A stretch of DNA of 64,000 nt from Ditibartonella apihabitans (GTDB lineage Bacteria > Pseudomonadota > Alphaproteobacteria > Rhizobiales > Rhizobiaceae), in contig NZ_CP015820.1 in the NCBI RefSeq assembly GCF_002007485.1, positions 1,674,001 to 1,738,000 on the forward strand, given 5' to 3'. The translations under genes and the position numbers were made by a program. The notes under the pieces were generated by a model. The model searched no databases and was not told the DNA's origin. It saw only the letters and a program-made list of their open reading frames with translations. Positions 27,082 to 36,102 of the stretch are shown here, one piece after another. The number at the start of each line of letters is the position of its first letter. Position 1 is the first letter of the stretch.

Positions 27082-27930
27082 TTATATAACTTTGTTCCGA
27101 TACTACGCGCAACTGAATAGCATTGAAAACCGCAAGTGTCCATGAAGCGCATGGTTACATGTGGCTGAAACTGTTAAAAACCTTATCGAGCTTACCTTTC
27201 GCATTTCCATAGCAATCACTGTTTTCGAGTTTTTCCGGAGCCAAACGTCTTTTTACTATTTTGGAATTGAAACAACCTGCTTTTTTGTTTTTTTGATTTT
27301 CTTTCATGGTGAAGTTCTGAAAGCCACTTGATCAATCCTATCAATCAAAAAGTTTCATTTGGAACGCCGTACAAAAGCGGAATTCGCGTAATTCGGAGAA
27401 AAATTCGAATAGAGAAATTTGAATTCGGAGAAGTTAAAAGCTTGAAAAACAAAGAGGCTCATTGCCTTTCTTTTGCTCCCCTTTTTTCTTGTTCAACTTG
27501 ATATGAATTTCCGCTGGCATCTAATATTGAGAGCAATCTATCCGACTATTTATCTGCTTTTCTGCCGCCCGGTTTTGTACGAAAATCTTGAGAAAACAAA
27601 TTCTTCTAAAGCCATTATAGTCTCACCCGCGATAATATCGGATTTCCCGATGCATGATTTTAACAACACAACATTGTTCTTATAACTGTCATTTTAGAGC
27701 TCTTGATTGGCGGTTTTCAAATTTGCTAAAGCCTGCTTGCCAACAGAGTTTTCGCTTGTTGAAAGCTAACTCCGGTTTTGGTTATGTGATAGAACACAAA
27801 AACCTGTGCCCCCCTTATCGCCAATTTGCATGTTTACCAATTTTATTTATCGATATTCGACGGTAATCTGGACATAATCAAAAAGTATAATATATCTTGT
27901 TCTATAAAGCTTTTTAGGGAGAAATTCTAA
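27082..27930. other. Long intergenic stretch, nothing recognised
   Basis: About 850 bp, AT-rich, with only short unsupported frames (such as 27473-27685 and 27654-27866). Its right end supplies the AGGGAG ribosome site for the small ORF at 27931. Confidence 0.45.
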
Positions 27931-28047
27931 GTGTTTCCAATACATTTTCTGGTTTTTTTCTTCCTGTTAGCATTCGTCGATTATCTTGTTTATTTACTTT
28001 ATATCTTTTTAACTCGTTCACCTTCGAAAAAACAAAAAACGGCGTAA
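27931..28047 (+). CDS. 38-residue membrane miniprotein (GTG start)
   Basis: GTG at 27931 preceded by AGGGAGA at suitable distance. The product is MFPIHFLVFFFLLAFVDYLV followed by YLLYIFLTR and a basic end SPSKKQKTA. It is a single hydrophobic helix with a Lys-rich cytoplasmic tail, arranged as a typical small inner-membrane protein. Its stop lies 7 bp before the start of the next membrane protein, so the two probably form a bicistronic unit. No family is recognised. Confidence 0.55.
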   Translation: MFPIHFLVFFFLLAFVDYLVYLLYIFLTRSPSKKQKTA

Positions 28048-28054
28048 AGTTGAA

Positions 28055-28534
28055 ATGTACAAGCTGACTGGAACATTGATACGGCAAAAATTTACTGTTT
28101 TAGGAGGAATCGGCGTTATTATGGTGCTTTTAGCGCCTGTCGCAGGTTCATTCGTTATCACCAGCAGTTCTGAGGCCCTTGCAGAGGCGCTGTTTTTTGA
28201 TAGGCACATCCCCGATTTCACGTGGATTTATATGATTTTAGTATTTCTGCTGTTTACCGGCCTGATATTCATCATTATTGGTCGTGAATTTTATTGTTTT
28301 GCGCAGGAAGAGACCATCACACCATCATCTCCGGATACGCATTTACCCGATAATAAGCCTTTGCCCACTGCCCCTCGTAATCCCGCTCCCGCTCAACATC
28401 CCGCGCCGCTACCAGAGGTTCCCCCTTCTTTCATACCGGAAAATCCCTCGCCGACGCCTGAGGCCGAGCCCGTTCCACAAAGAGAGTTTGTTACAACAAT
28501 GAAAGATGATTTGCCGCCGACAAACAAGCTATGA
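28055..28534 (+). CDS. Two-span membrane protein with Pro-rich tail
   Basis: 159 residues from ATG 28055. Two hydrophobic spans (about 14-34 and 54-77) are separated by an extracytoplasmic loop containing SSSEALAEALFFDRHIPDF. Residues about 88-150 are strongly Pro/Ala/Glu-rich with repeated PAP/PxP motifs, likely extended and disordered. No domain is recognised. The upstream miniprotein at 27931 is its likely partner. Function is unknown. Confidence 0.6.
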   Translation: MYKLTGTLIRQKFTVLGGIGVIMVLLAPVAGSFVITSSSEALAEALFFDRHIPDFTWIYMILVFLLFTGLIFIIIGREFYCFAQEETITPSSPDTHLPDNKPLPTAPRNPAPAQHPAPLPEVPPSFIPENPSPTPEAEPVPQREFVTTMKDDLPPTNKL

Positions 28535-29119
28535 AAGTGCAATAATTTTGAAATTAATTTTTATAGTTATGACAAGACGTTTTCTCTACTTTTAAATATA
28601 AAACGGGAAAAATGAGAATTTTGCTGATTTATCAAACGTCGTTTGAATAAGCATATTCTTTCTATTTTTTGAGTAATCGAATGAAATAACCTTCAATTTA
28701 TTCGATTGGCTTTATTCTTTGAATGATACTGAATTTTCTTTTTTCAAATTTTTATTCTCCCACTCTTCCGTTTTGTTATTTGAGCGTAGGAAAATGCCCT
28801 TAACCAATATTGTTCGACGAGACGAAAATTCATTTCATGTAGTTATAGGACAAGCAAAAAATAAATTATCCGCTTTTGGGCAAAAACCGATCTAAAACGA
28901 ACACCCTAATGTCGAGGTTAGAATACTCTCTCATTGAATTTATTTTATTTTTTAAATGTTCAATTGATCTTTCGCTTTAAACTTTTCGAAATATCATTTT
29001 TAAGGAAATTTAAAAATCGTCATTATTTCCTTCATTGCCATAAATATAAATATTATTTTAATATTGAATATAACTATTATTATTTTTTTAAATAATAATC
29101 AAATATAGATACAATTTTG
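28535..29119. other. Very AT-rich intergenic stretch
   Basis: Nearly 590 bp; 29000-29150 is almost pure A/T. No gene or RNA was recognised. It borders the MocR remnant. Confidence 0.45.
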
Positions 29120-29404
29120 TTATTTATTATAAATATTATATTTTACTTCATTGGCAACTATATGAGAAATGGTCCCGCCTGCTTGTTCATAAAGTTCGGG
29201 CGAAAAGCCGCAATATCCCATAATCAGGCCGTTCTCGCGACTATTCCGGCAATAGTGCGAGATTGCGCGAACGGCAAAACCGGCTTTATGCAATTTGGGC
29301 TCCAATGCTACATCGTTGATATTTTTGTCAAGTATGAGAGCTAAATGAAGTCCTTGTCGTGGCGGGTTGAGATGCATGAGACTTGCCGCTTCTCCGCTTT
29401 CCAC
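29120..29404 (-). pseudogene. MocR-family (GntR-aminotransferase) regulator, C-terminal remnant
   Basis: The 94-codon frame contains only the last part of a MocR/PdxR-type regulator: a GLHLALILDK strand followed by a FAVRAISHYC segment and the end motif NGLIMGYCGFSPEL. The winged-helix DNA-binding domain and most of the aminotransferase fold are missing. The remnant starts 28 bp from the 5' boundary of a PPOX remnant on the other strand, matching a common divergent MocR-PPOX pair that has lost its middle. Confidence 0.75.
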
Positions 29405-29432
29405 CCTATTTTTCTGAGCATTCCTGTTCTTT

Positions 29433-29705
29433 TTGACGATCTTGTTTGAATGGCGGAAATGCTGCCCGTTGGAACCTCACGATAACGAGGAAGATTATGC
29501 CAACCGGATTTGGGCCGGTGTTATTCCGGTCACGACAATTGTCGGCAGCTTTCGACCTGACGACCGTCTTGAAGACGGGTTAACTCCGCCGGAATCATTA
29601 AATGTCTGGATGAGTGGAAAAAGACTGGGACGATGTCTTAAGCGAAACGGAACAGATTTATATGAAGCGCTTGCCCCAAACGAAAGCCAAATGACCTCTC
29701 TTTGA
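29433..29705 (+). pseudogene. Pyridoxamine 5'-phosphate oxidase-like (PPOX) protein, C-terminal remnant
   Basis: The reading frame carries a C-terminal PPOX/FMN-split-barrel motif: DYANRIWAGVIPVTTIVGSF with PDDRLEDGLTPPESL. The N-terminal barrel with the FMN site is absent, and an in-frame stop lies just upstream at 29415. The gene is divergent from the MocR remnant; together they mark one deletion that took both 5' ends and the shared promoter. Confidence 0.72.
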
Positions 29706-29758
29706 TTGTCAAAAGCAGTTTGGCAGTGGTACAAATTCGCACAAACTTTCCGGCGTAT

Positions 29759-30817
29759 TTAATCTTTCGGAATATTCAAATGCCAATCGGGATGATTACG
29801 ATTGAACCGGATAGAAGAATAAAGAGCGGTCAGAATGAACACCATTCCGATAACACCGGTAACAACTTCCGGTATGTGAATAATGGTCTGCAAATACATG
29901 ATAAAAGCCAACACCAGAATGGCATAAAAAGCGCCGTGTTCCAGATAGCGATATTGTGCAAGTGTCCCTTTATCGACAAGAAGAATTGTCATCGAACGAA
30001 CATAGAAGGCACCAATCCCGAGACCGATTGCAATAACAAAAAGATTGGTGGAAAGCGCAAAAGCGCCGATCACACCATCGAACGAAAAACTCGCATCCAA
30101 CACTTCAAGATAGACAAAGGCGCCAACACCTCCCTTGTACACATTTTCCATTGTGTGTTTTCGTGCATCCATCAAAACGCCCAAGCCTTCGACTGCGATG
30201 AATGCAAGCAAGCCATAAATTGCCGAAACCAGAAAAGTATGGTCATCTTCCGGTTTTACGAGGCTGGAAAAAATAAGCACAAGAACAAGTGTAATGGCAA
30301 TCTGGATACCGTGGATTGACGCATATTTTTTGGCGCGCCCTTCAAGAAATAAAATCCAGTGCGTATCTTTTTCCGGATCAAAAAAATATTTAAGCCCCAC
30401 CATAAAAAGAAAAGTACCACCAAATGCGGCAATGCCGACATGCGCGTCTGTCATGATATCAGCGTAATGTTGCGGCTCCCAGATGGCCAGTTTCAGTGCC
30501 TGCAAGGGGCTGATCCACGCGGCAAAAGCCACCACAGTCAATGGAAAGATCACCCGCATTCCGAAAACCGCAATGACAATGCCCCAGGTAAGAAAGCGAT
30601 GTTCCCAAACCGGGCTCATATCACGCAAGATACGCGCATTGATAATGGAATTGTCAAATGAAAGCGAAATTTCCAAAACGCCAAGCACACAACAAATAAA
30701 CAGATATTCGAATATGCCACTTGTCGAACCTGTTTCGACATAGCCGAGCCACATGCCGAGGCTCAGACCGACAACTGTAAAAATAAAAGCGCCGGTAAAA
30801 TAGCGTAAAACGCTCAT
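29759..30817 (-). CDS. DUF475 / TerC-like integral membrane protein
   Basis: 352 residues with about 9 hydrophobic spans. Features of the family: EISLSFDNSIINARIL in an early helix, and EVLDASFSFDGVIGAFALS in a later helix, each with conserved acidic residues inside the membrane. DUF475 belongs to the TerC-like superfamily, linked to metal (often Mn2+) export or tellurite resistance. A GAGG ribosome site precedes the ATG at 30817. No yybP-ykoY riboswitch was recognised upstream. Confidence 0.9.
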   Translation of the reverse strand: MSVLRYFTGAFIFTVVGLSLGMWLGYVETGSTSGIFEYLFICCVLGVLEISLSFDNSIINARILRDMSPVWEHRFLTWGIVIAVFGMRVIFPLTVVAFAAWISPLQALKLAIWEPQHYADIMTDAHVGIAAFGGTFLFMVGLKYFFDPEKDTHWILFLEGRAKKYASIHGIQIAITLVLVLIFSSLVKPEDDHTFLVSAIYGLLAFIAVEGLGVLMDARKHTMENVYKGGVGAFVYLEVLDASFSFDGVIGAFALSTNLFVIAIGLGIGAFYVRSMTILLVDKGTLAQYRYLEHGAFYAILVLAFIMYLQTIIHIPEVVTGVIGMVFILTALYSSIRFNRNHPDWHLNIPKD

Positions 30818-31592
30818 TCTATTTCCTCTTTTAAGCAGCCTTGAAAAGGCTCTTGGCGTTTACCGGTTCAGGACTAATAGTCCTCAAACAAATCCTATAT
30901 GGAAACATAAGAGTGAAAACGCAAGGGGCTTTTACCGACAATCCGGAAAAGGTTAACAGCTTCTCTTGAAAAGATAATTTCCTTTATCTGTTAAATTTCC
31001 TGAAGAATAAAACGACAGCCCCAATGGTGCCTGCATGATTTCTTTCATCGCTTAAGCGGAGAAAATTGTTTACCAAAAAATCACTTCCCCGTATGGCATG
31101 GGCTTTTCATGCTTAACGACCTCGTCAAGCGCGGCATTTTTTCCAACATAGGACATTGTTACAAATGATATCGGGAAAGCGGATCTCAAACTAAAATATA
31201 GCCTGACATCAATTTTCTTTTCAATGAAAAATTTACAAAAATTTTTTCATAATTCAAATGATAAATCAATTTTAACTTAACAATTCAATTATTTTTATAA
31301 ATTTTTTATTATCTCTTTTTTTCTTTTTCACCACTCAAAAAAATATCTCCGTTATGAGATTATTTATAATAAATACAATTCAAGACGAATTTTATTTCAC
31401 TACATTATTTTTTCTGATTTATGATTATAATCCGAAGCGAAAATAAATATGCTGATAAGGTATTCATGTTGTCAATGATCTGTTAACATTCTGTCTTTGT
31501 TGTCGACACTTCCCACTTATTTCAAAAACGCTAGAATATCTGAATATTTGAATATCTGGAATAAGACATTTCACATTTACGGAGACGAGACT
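30818..31592. other. Intergenic stretch between divergent DUF475 and YceI genes
   Basis: About 775 bp holding both promoters. A dyad AGGACTA/TAGTCCT lies near 30870-30885 in the DUF475 leader. The rest, especially 31190-31460, is AT-rich without recognised features. Confidence 0.4.
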
Positions 31593-32216
31593 ATGTTTAT
31601 CAAGAAAACAATCATTGCTGTTATGATGACAGTTCCAAGTGTTTTTTTCGGAAATTTTGGAGCTGAGGCAGCAAAGCTTGATATTCCGACGGGTGCTTAT
31701 GTATCGGATGCTGGCCACACAAATCTGTTGTGGAGCATCAAACATTTCGGCCTTTCCAATTATTATGGTCGTTTTGACAAAATCGAAGCAAAACTCGATC
31801 TTGATGCCAACGATGTCGAAAAATCGGTTTTGCACGTTACGATCGATCCGAAATCGGTTGATACAAATTATCCCAAAACGCCCAATGATTTTAACGAAGA
31901 GATTGCTGGCGAGATGTTTTTTGATGCAGAAAAATTCTCCACTATTACTTTCCAATCTACAGCAATCAAATTGACAGGCGAAAAAACCGGTCAGGTTACC
32001 GGCAATCTGACGTTTCACGGTGTGACCAAGCCCGTTGTACTTGATGTCACGTTAAACGGTACCATCGCTTCCCATCCGATAACAAAAAAACCGGCCCTCG
32101 GCTTTTCGGCAAAAACAGTCATCAAGCGTAGCGAATTCGGCGTAAGCGAGCTTGAAGGACCGTTGAGCGACGATGTCAATCTGATTATTGAAGCAGAATT
32201 CAAGCCTGCCGAATAA
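31593..32216 (+). CDS. YceI-family periplasmic protein
   Basis: 207 residues from ATG 31593, preceded by GGAGACGAG; the frame reaches back to 31497 without a ribosome site. The signal peptide ends near GAEAAKLDIP. The YceI lipocalin-like barrel shows DAGHTNLLWSIKHFGLSNYYGRF, TIDPKSVDTN, FFDAEKFSTITFQST and GNLTFHGVTKPVVLDV. YceI proteins bind isoprenoid lipids in a beta-barrel. A single gene with a strong terminator. Confidence 0.94.
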   Translation: MFIKKTIIAVMMTVPSVFFGNFGAEAAKLDIPTGAYVSDAGHTNLLWSIKHFGLSNYYGRFDKIEAKLDLDANDVEKSVLHVTIDPKSVDTNYPKTPNDFNEEIAGEMFFDAEKFSTITFQSTAIKLTGEKTGQVTGNLTFHGVTKPVVLDVTLNGTIASHPITKKPALGFSAKTVIKRSEFGVSELEGPLSDDVNLIIEAEFKPAE

Positions 32217-32266
32217 ACTGTTTATTACTTAAACGGGTGCAGACCAAAGGGAGCACATTTGTCTTT

Positions 32267-32312
32267 CAAAACCGGCAAGAGGTGCTATGCCTTGAAGCCG
32301 GTTTTGTTTTTC
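32267..32312 (+). terminator. Terminator of the yceI-like gene
   Basis: CAAAACCGGC / GCCGGTTTTG stem with a long loop that can itself pair (AGG/CCT), followed by a T-run, 50 bp after the stop. Confidence 0.85.
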
Positions 32313-32511
32313 GACTTTTCTTTGTGTTATTAAGATAAGAACAAATGCCTGTGTCTATTTCTTTCCCATCAACATCAGGCAAGTCAGGCCGGACAGCAGC
32401 CAAGAGGATTGATAGTGATACGGTTGTTTTTTTGAGAAAGCCTATAGCTCAATCCGGTTAGAATTCCTATCTATGCATCATTACCGACAAGCGAAATTGA
32501 AGGACCACACA

Positions 32512-32813
32512 ATGACAATCCGCTCCCGTGCTATTATCGAAACCGAGAATGCCAGCAAATATCTCCAACAACTTGCAAAACATTGGAGTCATAAATTTCC
32601 CGATTCGACATTTCGGAAAAGGAAGCCCATATTCCTTTTTCGGATGATGTGACTGTTGATATGTTTGCTGAAAAAGCATCGCTGGTAGTGCAGATCACAA
32701 CACCTAACGAATTTGAAGCAATCAAGATCGAAGGTATTTTTGACCAACATATTTTACGCTTTGCATTCAAAGAGCAACTATCAATCGACTGGCATCGTGA
32801 AACCTTGCCCTAA
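32512..32813 (+). pseudogene. DUF2218 protein gene with a frameshift
   Basis: ATG 32512 starts a DUF2218-like sequence (RSRAIIETENASKYLQQLAK, HWSHKFP), but the frame runs into TGA at 32650. The family sequence continues one register over: FDISEKEAHIPFSDDVTVDM, EFEAIKIEGIFDQHILRFAF, KEQLSIDWHRETLP, to the TAA at 32813. The break is around 32600-32607 (CCCGATTCGAC) and fits loss of one base. Intact, it would be about 100 residues, normal for the family. DUF2218 has no assigned function. Confidence 0.82.
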
Positions 32814-33227
32814 TATTTGACAACAGATTGAAGTTAAAAGGGGTAGCGATTTCTTAGCCGCTCCTTTTTTGCTGCCCTGCACGGGTTTCTGTGTCCGGAT
32901 TTCCACTTTTCTTTCGCCGACATAGTGACTTTCACGTTTTTTCCGATGTCATTTTTGAGTTTCGCATAGCGGCGTTTTCGCACTTTGAAAGAGCATCCTT
33001 CCGGTCGATAATCTTGCCACCGGTTAAAACCCTACCCTATCCGATATTTTCGAATTCAAGCAATTTCGAATTGAAGCAGTCTTCGTGAACCGGAATAGAG
33101 ATTTGGGTGGTCGGCAAAAAGCAATCGCCTTTGGCATTGCAAAAGTCGACAACAATTTTCGGACTTTTTGTCCTGAATAGAAACGCCACCAATCTTCAGC
33201 TTGTATTTTAGGTGACTTTCATATTTG
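32814..33227. other. Short intergenic stretch
   Basis: About 410 bp. A weak terminator-like stem with a T-run lies at about 32837-32870 after the DUF2218 frame. Nothing else was recognised. Confidence 0.4.
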
Positions 33228-34189
33228 CTATTTTTTTTGGTCACGCCCCGATAAACGCCGCTCTTCATAGGCTTTGACATTGGTATAAGCCAGAGAAAGA
33301 AGAGGATGCGGAATACCGAAACGTTTTGCGCGATTTAATAAATCGCCCAAAATGTGATCACCTTCTGTCGGGTGGCCTCCTTCAATATCGCGCAACATGG
33401 ATGCGGTTGCCAAAGAATGGGTATCTTTGAAAAAATACCAATATTGTTGCTTGCCCCCTCGTGAAGAGGAAAGCCGGCAGCCTTTGCTATCTGGCTATTT
33501 TTGTTCAGAAAATCCATCATAGCTTCTTGTCCGCCCGGAGCACGATTGATTTCACCGACATTGGCTCGCATCAAACACGTCATTCCGGCAAGCGTAGCAA
33601 GACGGACCCACTTGTCCCACATGCGCTGCATGGCGTTCGGTACCGCGCGCACGTCCACCCCTTTGGCTTTGTCGAACAGGCTTGCAAAAAGCGCGGCACG
33701 TTGATCTTCTCCACCTTGTTGGGGACCGAAAACGCCAAATGCATCGTCATTCAAGTGCAACACAACCCCATCTGCTGTGAGTGTTGATTGAATGATAACC
33801 GAACCCGCCATGACATTATTATGATCGAATTCATTATTCAGACGATCAATATGGGCCATGCCATTCAAGGCTGGTATAAGAACGGTGTTTTTGCCCATTG
33901 CAGGGCGTATCGAGTTGATTGCACTCTCAAGATCATAGGCTTTTGCCGTGAGAAAAACATAGTCGTAAACTTTGCCTTGTGCAATTTGGACGGAAAGTTC
34001 TTCATCCGTAACGGTATTGACTTGCTCGGTTACGTTACCGGCCGGACTTTCAATACGCAAGCCATGCTCGGCAAGTATATGTTGCCTTTTCGGGCGAACC
34101 AGAAAAGTAACGTCTTTTCCCGCCTCTACCAGACGACCACCAAAATAGCCGCCGATACCACCTGCACCCAATATCAGAACTTTCGGCAT
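33228..34189 (-). pseudogene. 2-dehydropantoate 2-reductase (PanE/ApbA) with C-terminal frameshift
   Basis: From ATG 34189 (after GGGAG) the protein starts MPKVLILGAGGIGGYFGGRL, the NADPH motif of the PanE/ApbA family, and continues through MWDKWVRLATLAGMTCLMRA and EGASNN. At about 33443-33448 the frame leaves the family sequence; the next frame resumes as YWYFFKDTHSLATASM, LRDIEGGHPTEGDHILGDLL to the stop at 33228. One missing base explains it. The lost part includes the conserved Met-Asp-Glu-type end of the active-site domain. If panE is truly inactive, pantoate must come from another reductase, from IlvC, or from the host; this could also be a paralogue. Confidence 0.85.
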
Positions 34190-34259
34190 TTTGTAGATCT
34201 CCCATTCGTTTTTCAATAATTTGGTATGTTGTAACGGCCAAATAAAAAAACCGCAAACA

Positions 34260-34288
34260 AAAACCCGGAGGGGTTCCCTCCGGGTTTT
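34260..34288 (-). terminator. Terminator of the 34312 gene
   Basis: AAAACCCGGAGGG / CCCTCCGGGTTTT, 13-bp stem; on the minus strand it is followed by TTTTGTTT. Confidence 0.88.
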
Positions 34289-34311
34289 CAAAAATCGTAA
34301 CGATGATGAAA

Positions 34312-34614
34312 TTACATATTATGATTTACTGGCGAACCATCACCAAAGTTATGCATTTCCTGATCACTCACACCATGCCGGGAAACAGGAGAGTTCAGAT
34401 GACGCCCCGGATAGTAGGAGTCCTCAACCGAACCATCGCCACGATAGAAGTAGGCTTTTTCTTTACTATTACCTTTGAATTGGTCACCCTCAACATTGCC
34501 AGAATGACCGATGACATAGTGGTTAACCCGGCTACCATCGCCAAAACCGTTACCAGCGAAAGCACTGCTAGCACCTAATAACAAAGCAGCAGCAACAAGC
34601 ATTAATCTTTTCAT
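34312..34614 (-). CDS. Small secreted protein, unknown
   Basis: 100 residues with a clear signal peptide (MKRLMLVAAALLLGASSAFA, cleavage before GNGFGDG). The mature part is about 80 residues, rich in Gly, Asn, His and Ser, and contains a repeated motif: NGFGDGSRVNHYV near the start and HNFGDGSPVNHNM at the end. No Cys is present in the mature part. The duplicated FGDGSxVNH motif with its His could be a ligand- or metal-binding element, but nothing is established. It has its own strong terminator. Confidence 0.7.
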   Translation of the reverse strand: MKRLMLVAAALLLGASSAFAGNGFGDGSRVNHYVIGHSGNVEGDQFKGNSKEKAYFYRGDGSVEDSYYPGRHLNSPVSRHGVSDQEMHNFGDGSPVNHNM

Positions 34615-35545
34615 AATAAACTCTCCTTCTTATTTTTTTCGGAAAACTGCCATCTGAAAACAGGTTTCCGATTTCGGGATTGTTTCGACTATCTTTCGAA
34701 ACCCCTTTTTATGAAGTTGAGTTAAGAACGCTTGGACAATGATGCCAGTCACATCTCTGTGGGGTGATCACGAAACCGTGATAGATAATTAAAAACCCTT
34801 ATTTTTCAAACTGTTAAATATTAAAAAACATGCATTATAATAATCGTCCGACATTTCTTTCGCTTATGTTTTTTCTCTCACGCTTTTTCCCTTTCAGGTT
34901 TTTTCCCCTGTTAAAAAAATCGGGACTCATTTCAAAACATTTTCCAATCTTTCGGTTTTTTAATCTCAAGCCGGATAACCCATAGGCGCTTCGTCACCTT
35001 CAAGCTTTAAGCGCAGTTTTCGCTTGAAAAATTCTTTTTCTAACGCAAGCCGCGTCTTTCAATTTGGTAAAACCCGTTCGGGAGGATTTTATCAAGATCT
35101 CTCATGTGAAGGCGTGAATAATCATAGCATTTCATTGTAAACACATGGAAAAATCAAAGTACGAAATTAGGAAAAATATCGATTTGATCGCATTTATTAT
35201 AATCGGAAAGCAAAAGGCTTATGAAACTCATGTGCTCTGGCAGGATTTAATAGCAAAATCTGAAATCAATAATTCAACGCCTCTTTATCGATATTCAACC
35301 CGTTCATGAAAAAAGGAATCTGATTTGGAGTCATAGCCTCAAATTGTTGTTTTCATAAGTCTACAAGCAAACGATAAGCTGTATGAATCCGTCTATAATT
35401 ATTATAAATTGTTAATTACGAGCCATAAACAACAAATACCATAATAAAACCTGTTTTATCGTCTTTTAATTTAAGAAAATTGGATGCATAATACAGGGAT
35501 TGGCAATGTAGTATTTCAGAAGACCCAACGTTCGGGGGCGCGTCA
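34615..35545. other. Long AT-rich intergenic stretch
   Basis: About 930 bp without a supported gene. The stretch 35150-35420 is particularly AT-rich. No RNA gene or coding remnant recognised. Confidence 0.45.
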
Positions 35546-36102
35546 ATGGGTAAACTACAAATTACACCGGGTGAGATTATTTCCTTTTGGCTCGATGCCG
35601 GGAAAGATAAATGGTTTGGCCAGGATGAACAATTTGACGCGCTCATACGCGAGAATTTTCTGACACTTTGGCGTGTTGCTCTTTCGGGACGCTTGAAACA
35701 TTGGCTGGAAAGCGATGAAGGCCTTCTGGCTCTAACGATCATATTGGATCAATTTCCCCGCTACATGTTCCGTGGCGACCCCAGGGCTTATTGTAGCGAT
35801 AATGATGCCCGTAAAATCGCACAGCTTGCTCTTGAAAAACGGACCGATCAAAGAATCGCTCCCGAATTGCGCGGCTTTCTTTACATGCCTTTTGAACATT
35901 CGGAAAAAATTGCCGATCAGGAAAAAAGTATAGAACTGTTTACCGCACTAAAAATGAAACCTTGTTGCAGAGTGCCGAAATTCATTGCGACATCATCAGG
36001 CAATTCGGTCGCTTTCCTCAACGCAACAAAATTGTTGGCCGCAAGACCAGCCCTGACGAACAGATTTTTCTTGATAAAAATAATAATAATAACCGGAATT
36101 AG
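35546..36102 (+). pseudogene. DUF924 protein gene with a frameshift in an A-run
   Basis: The first 136 codons match DUF924 (ISFWLDAGKDKWFGQDEQFD, LTIILDQFPRYMFRGDPRAY, ELRGFLYMPFEHSEKIADQE). After FTAL the frame turns nonsensical, while the +1 register continues with NETLLQSAEIHCDIIRQFGR, FPQRNKIVGRKTSPDEQIFL and ends at the TAG at 36102. The switch lies in CTAAAAATG near 35945-35955; six A instead of five would restore it. Intact length would be about 185 residues, normal for this helical family of unknown function. The end of the restored frame is an AAT microsatellite (Asn repeat). Confidence 0.85.

Noticed and set aside
30818..30960. Possible yybP-ykoY Mn2+ riboswitch before the TerC-like DUF475 gene
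   Set aside because: The conserved loop sequences of that riboswitch are not seen; only a short AGGACTA/TAGTCCT dyad is present.
32371..32420. SRP-RNA-like string (TCAGGCCGGA followed by CAGCAGCC)
   Set aside because: It recalls the apical domain of 4.5S RNA, but the closing stem and the GGAA-type tetraloop with its GGA partner are missing, so it cannot be called a functional ffs gene by eye.
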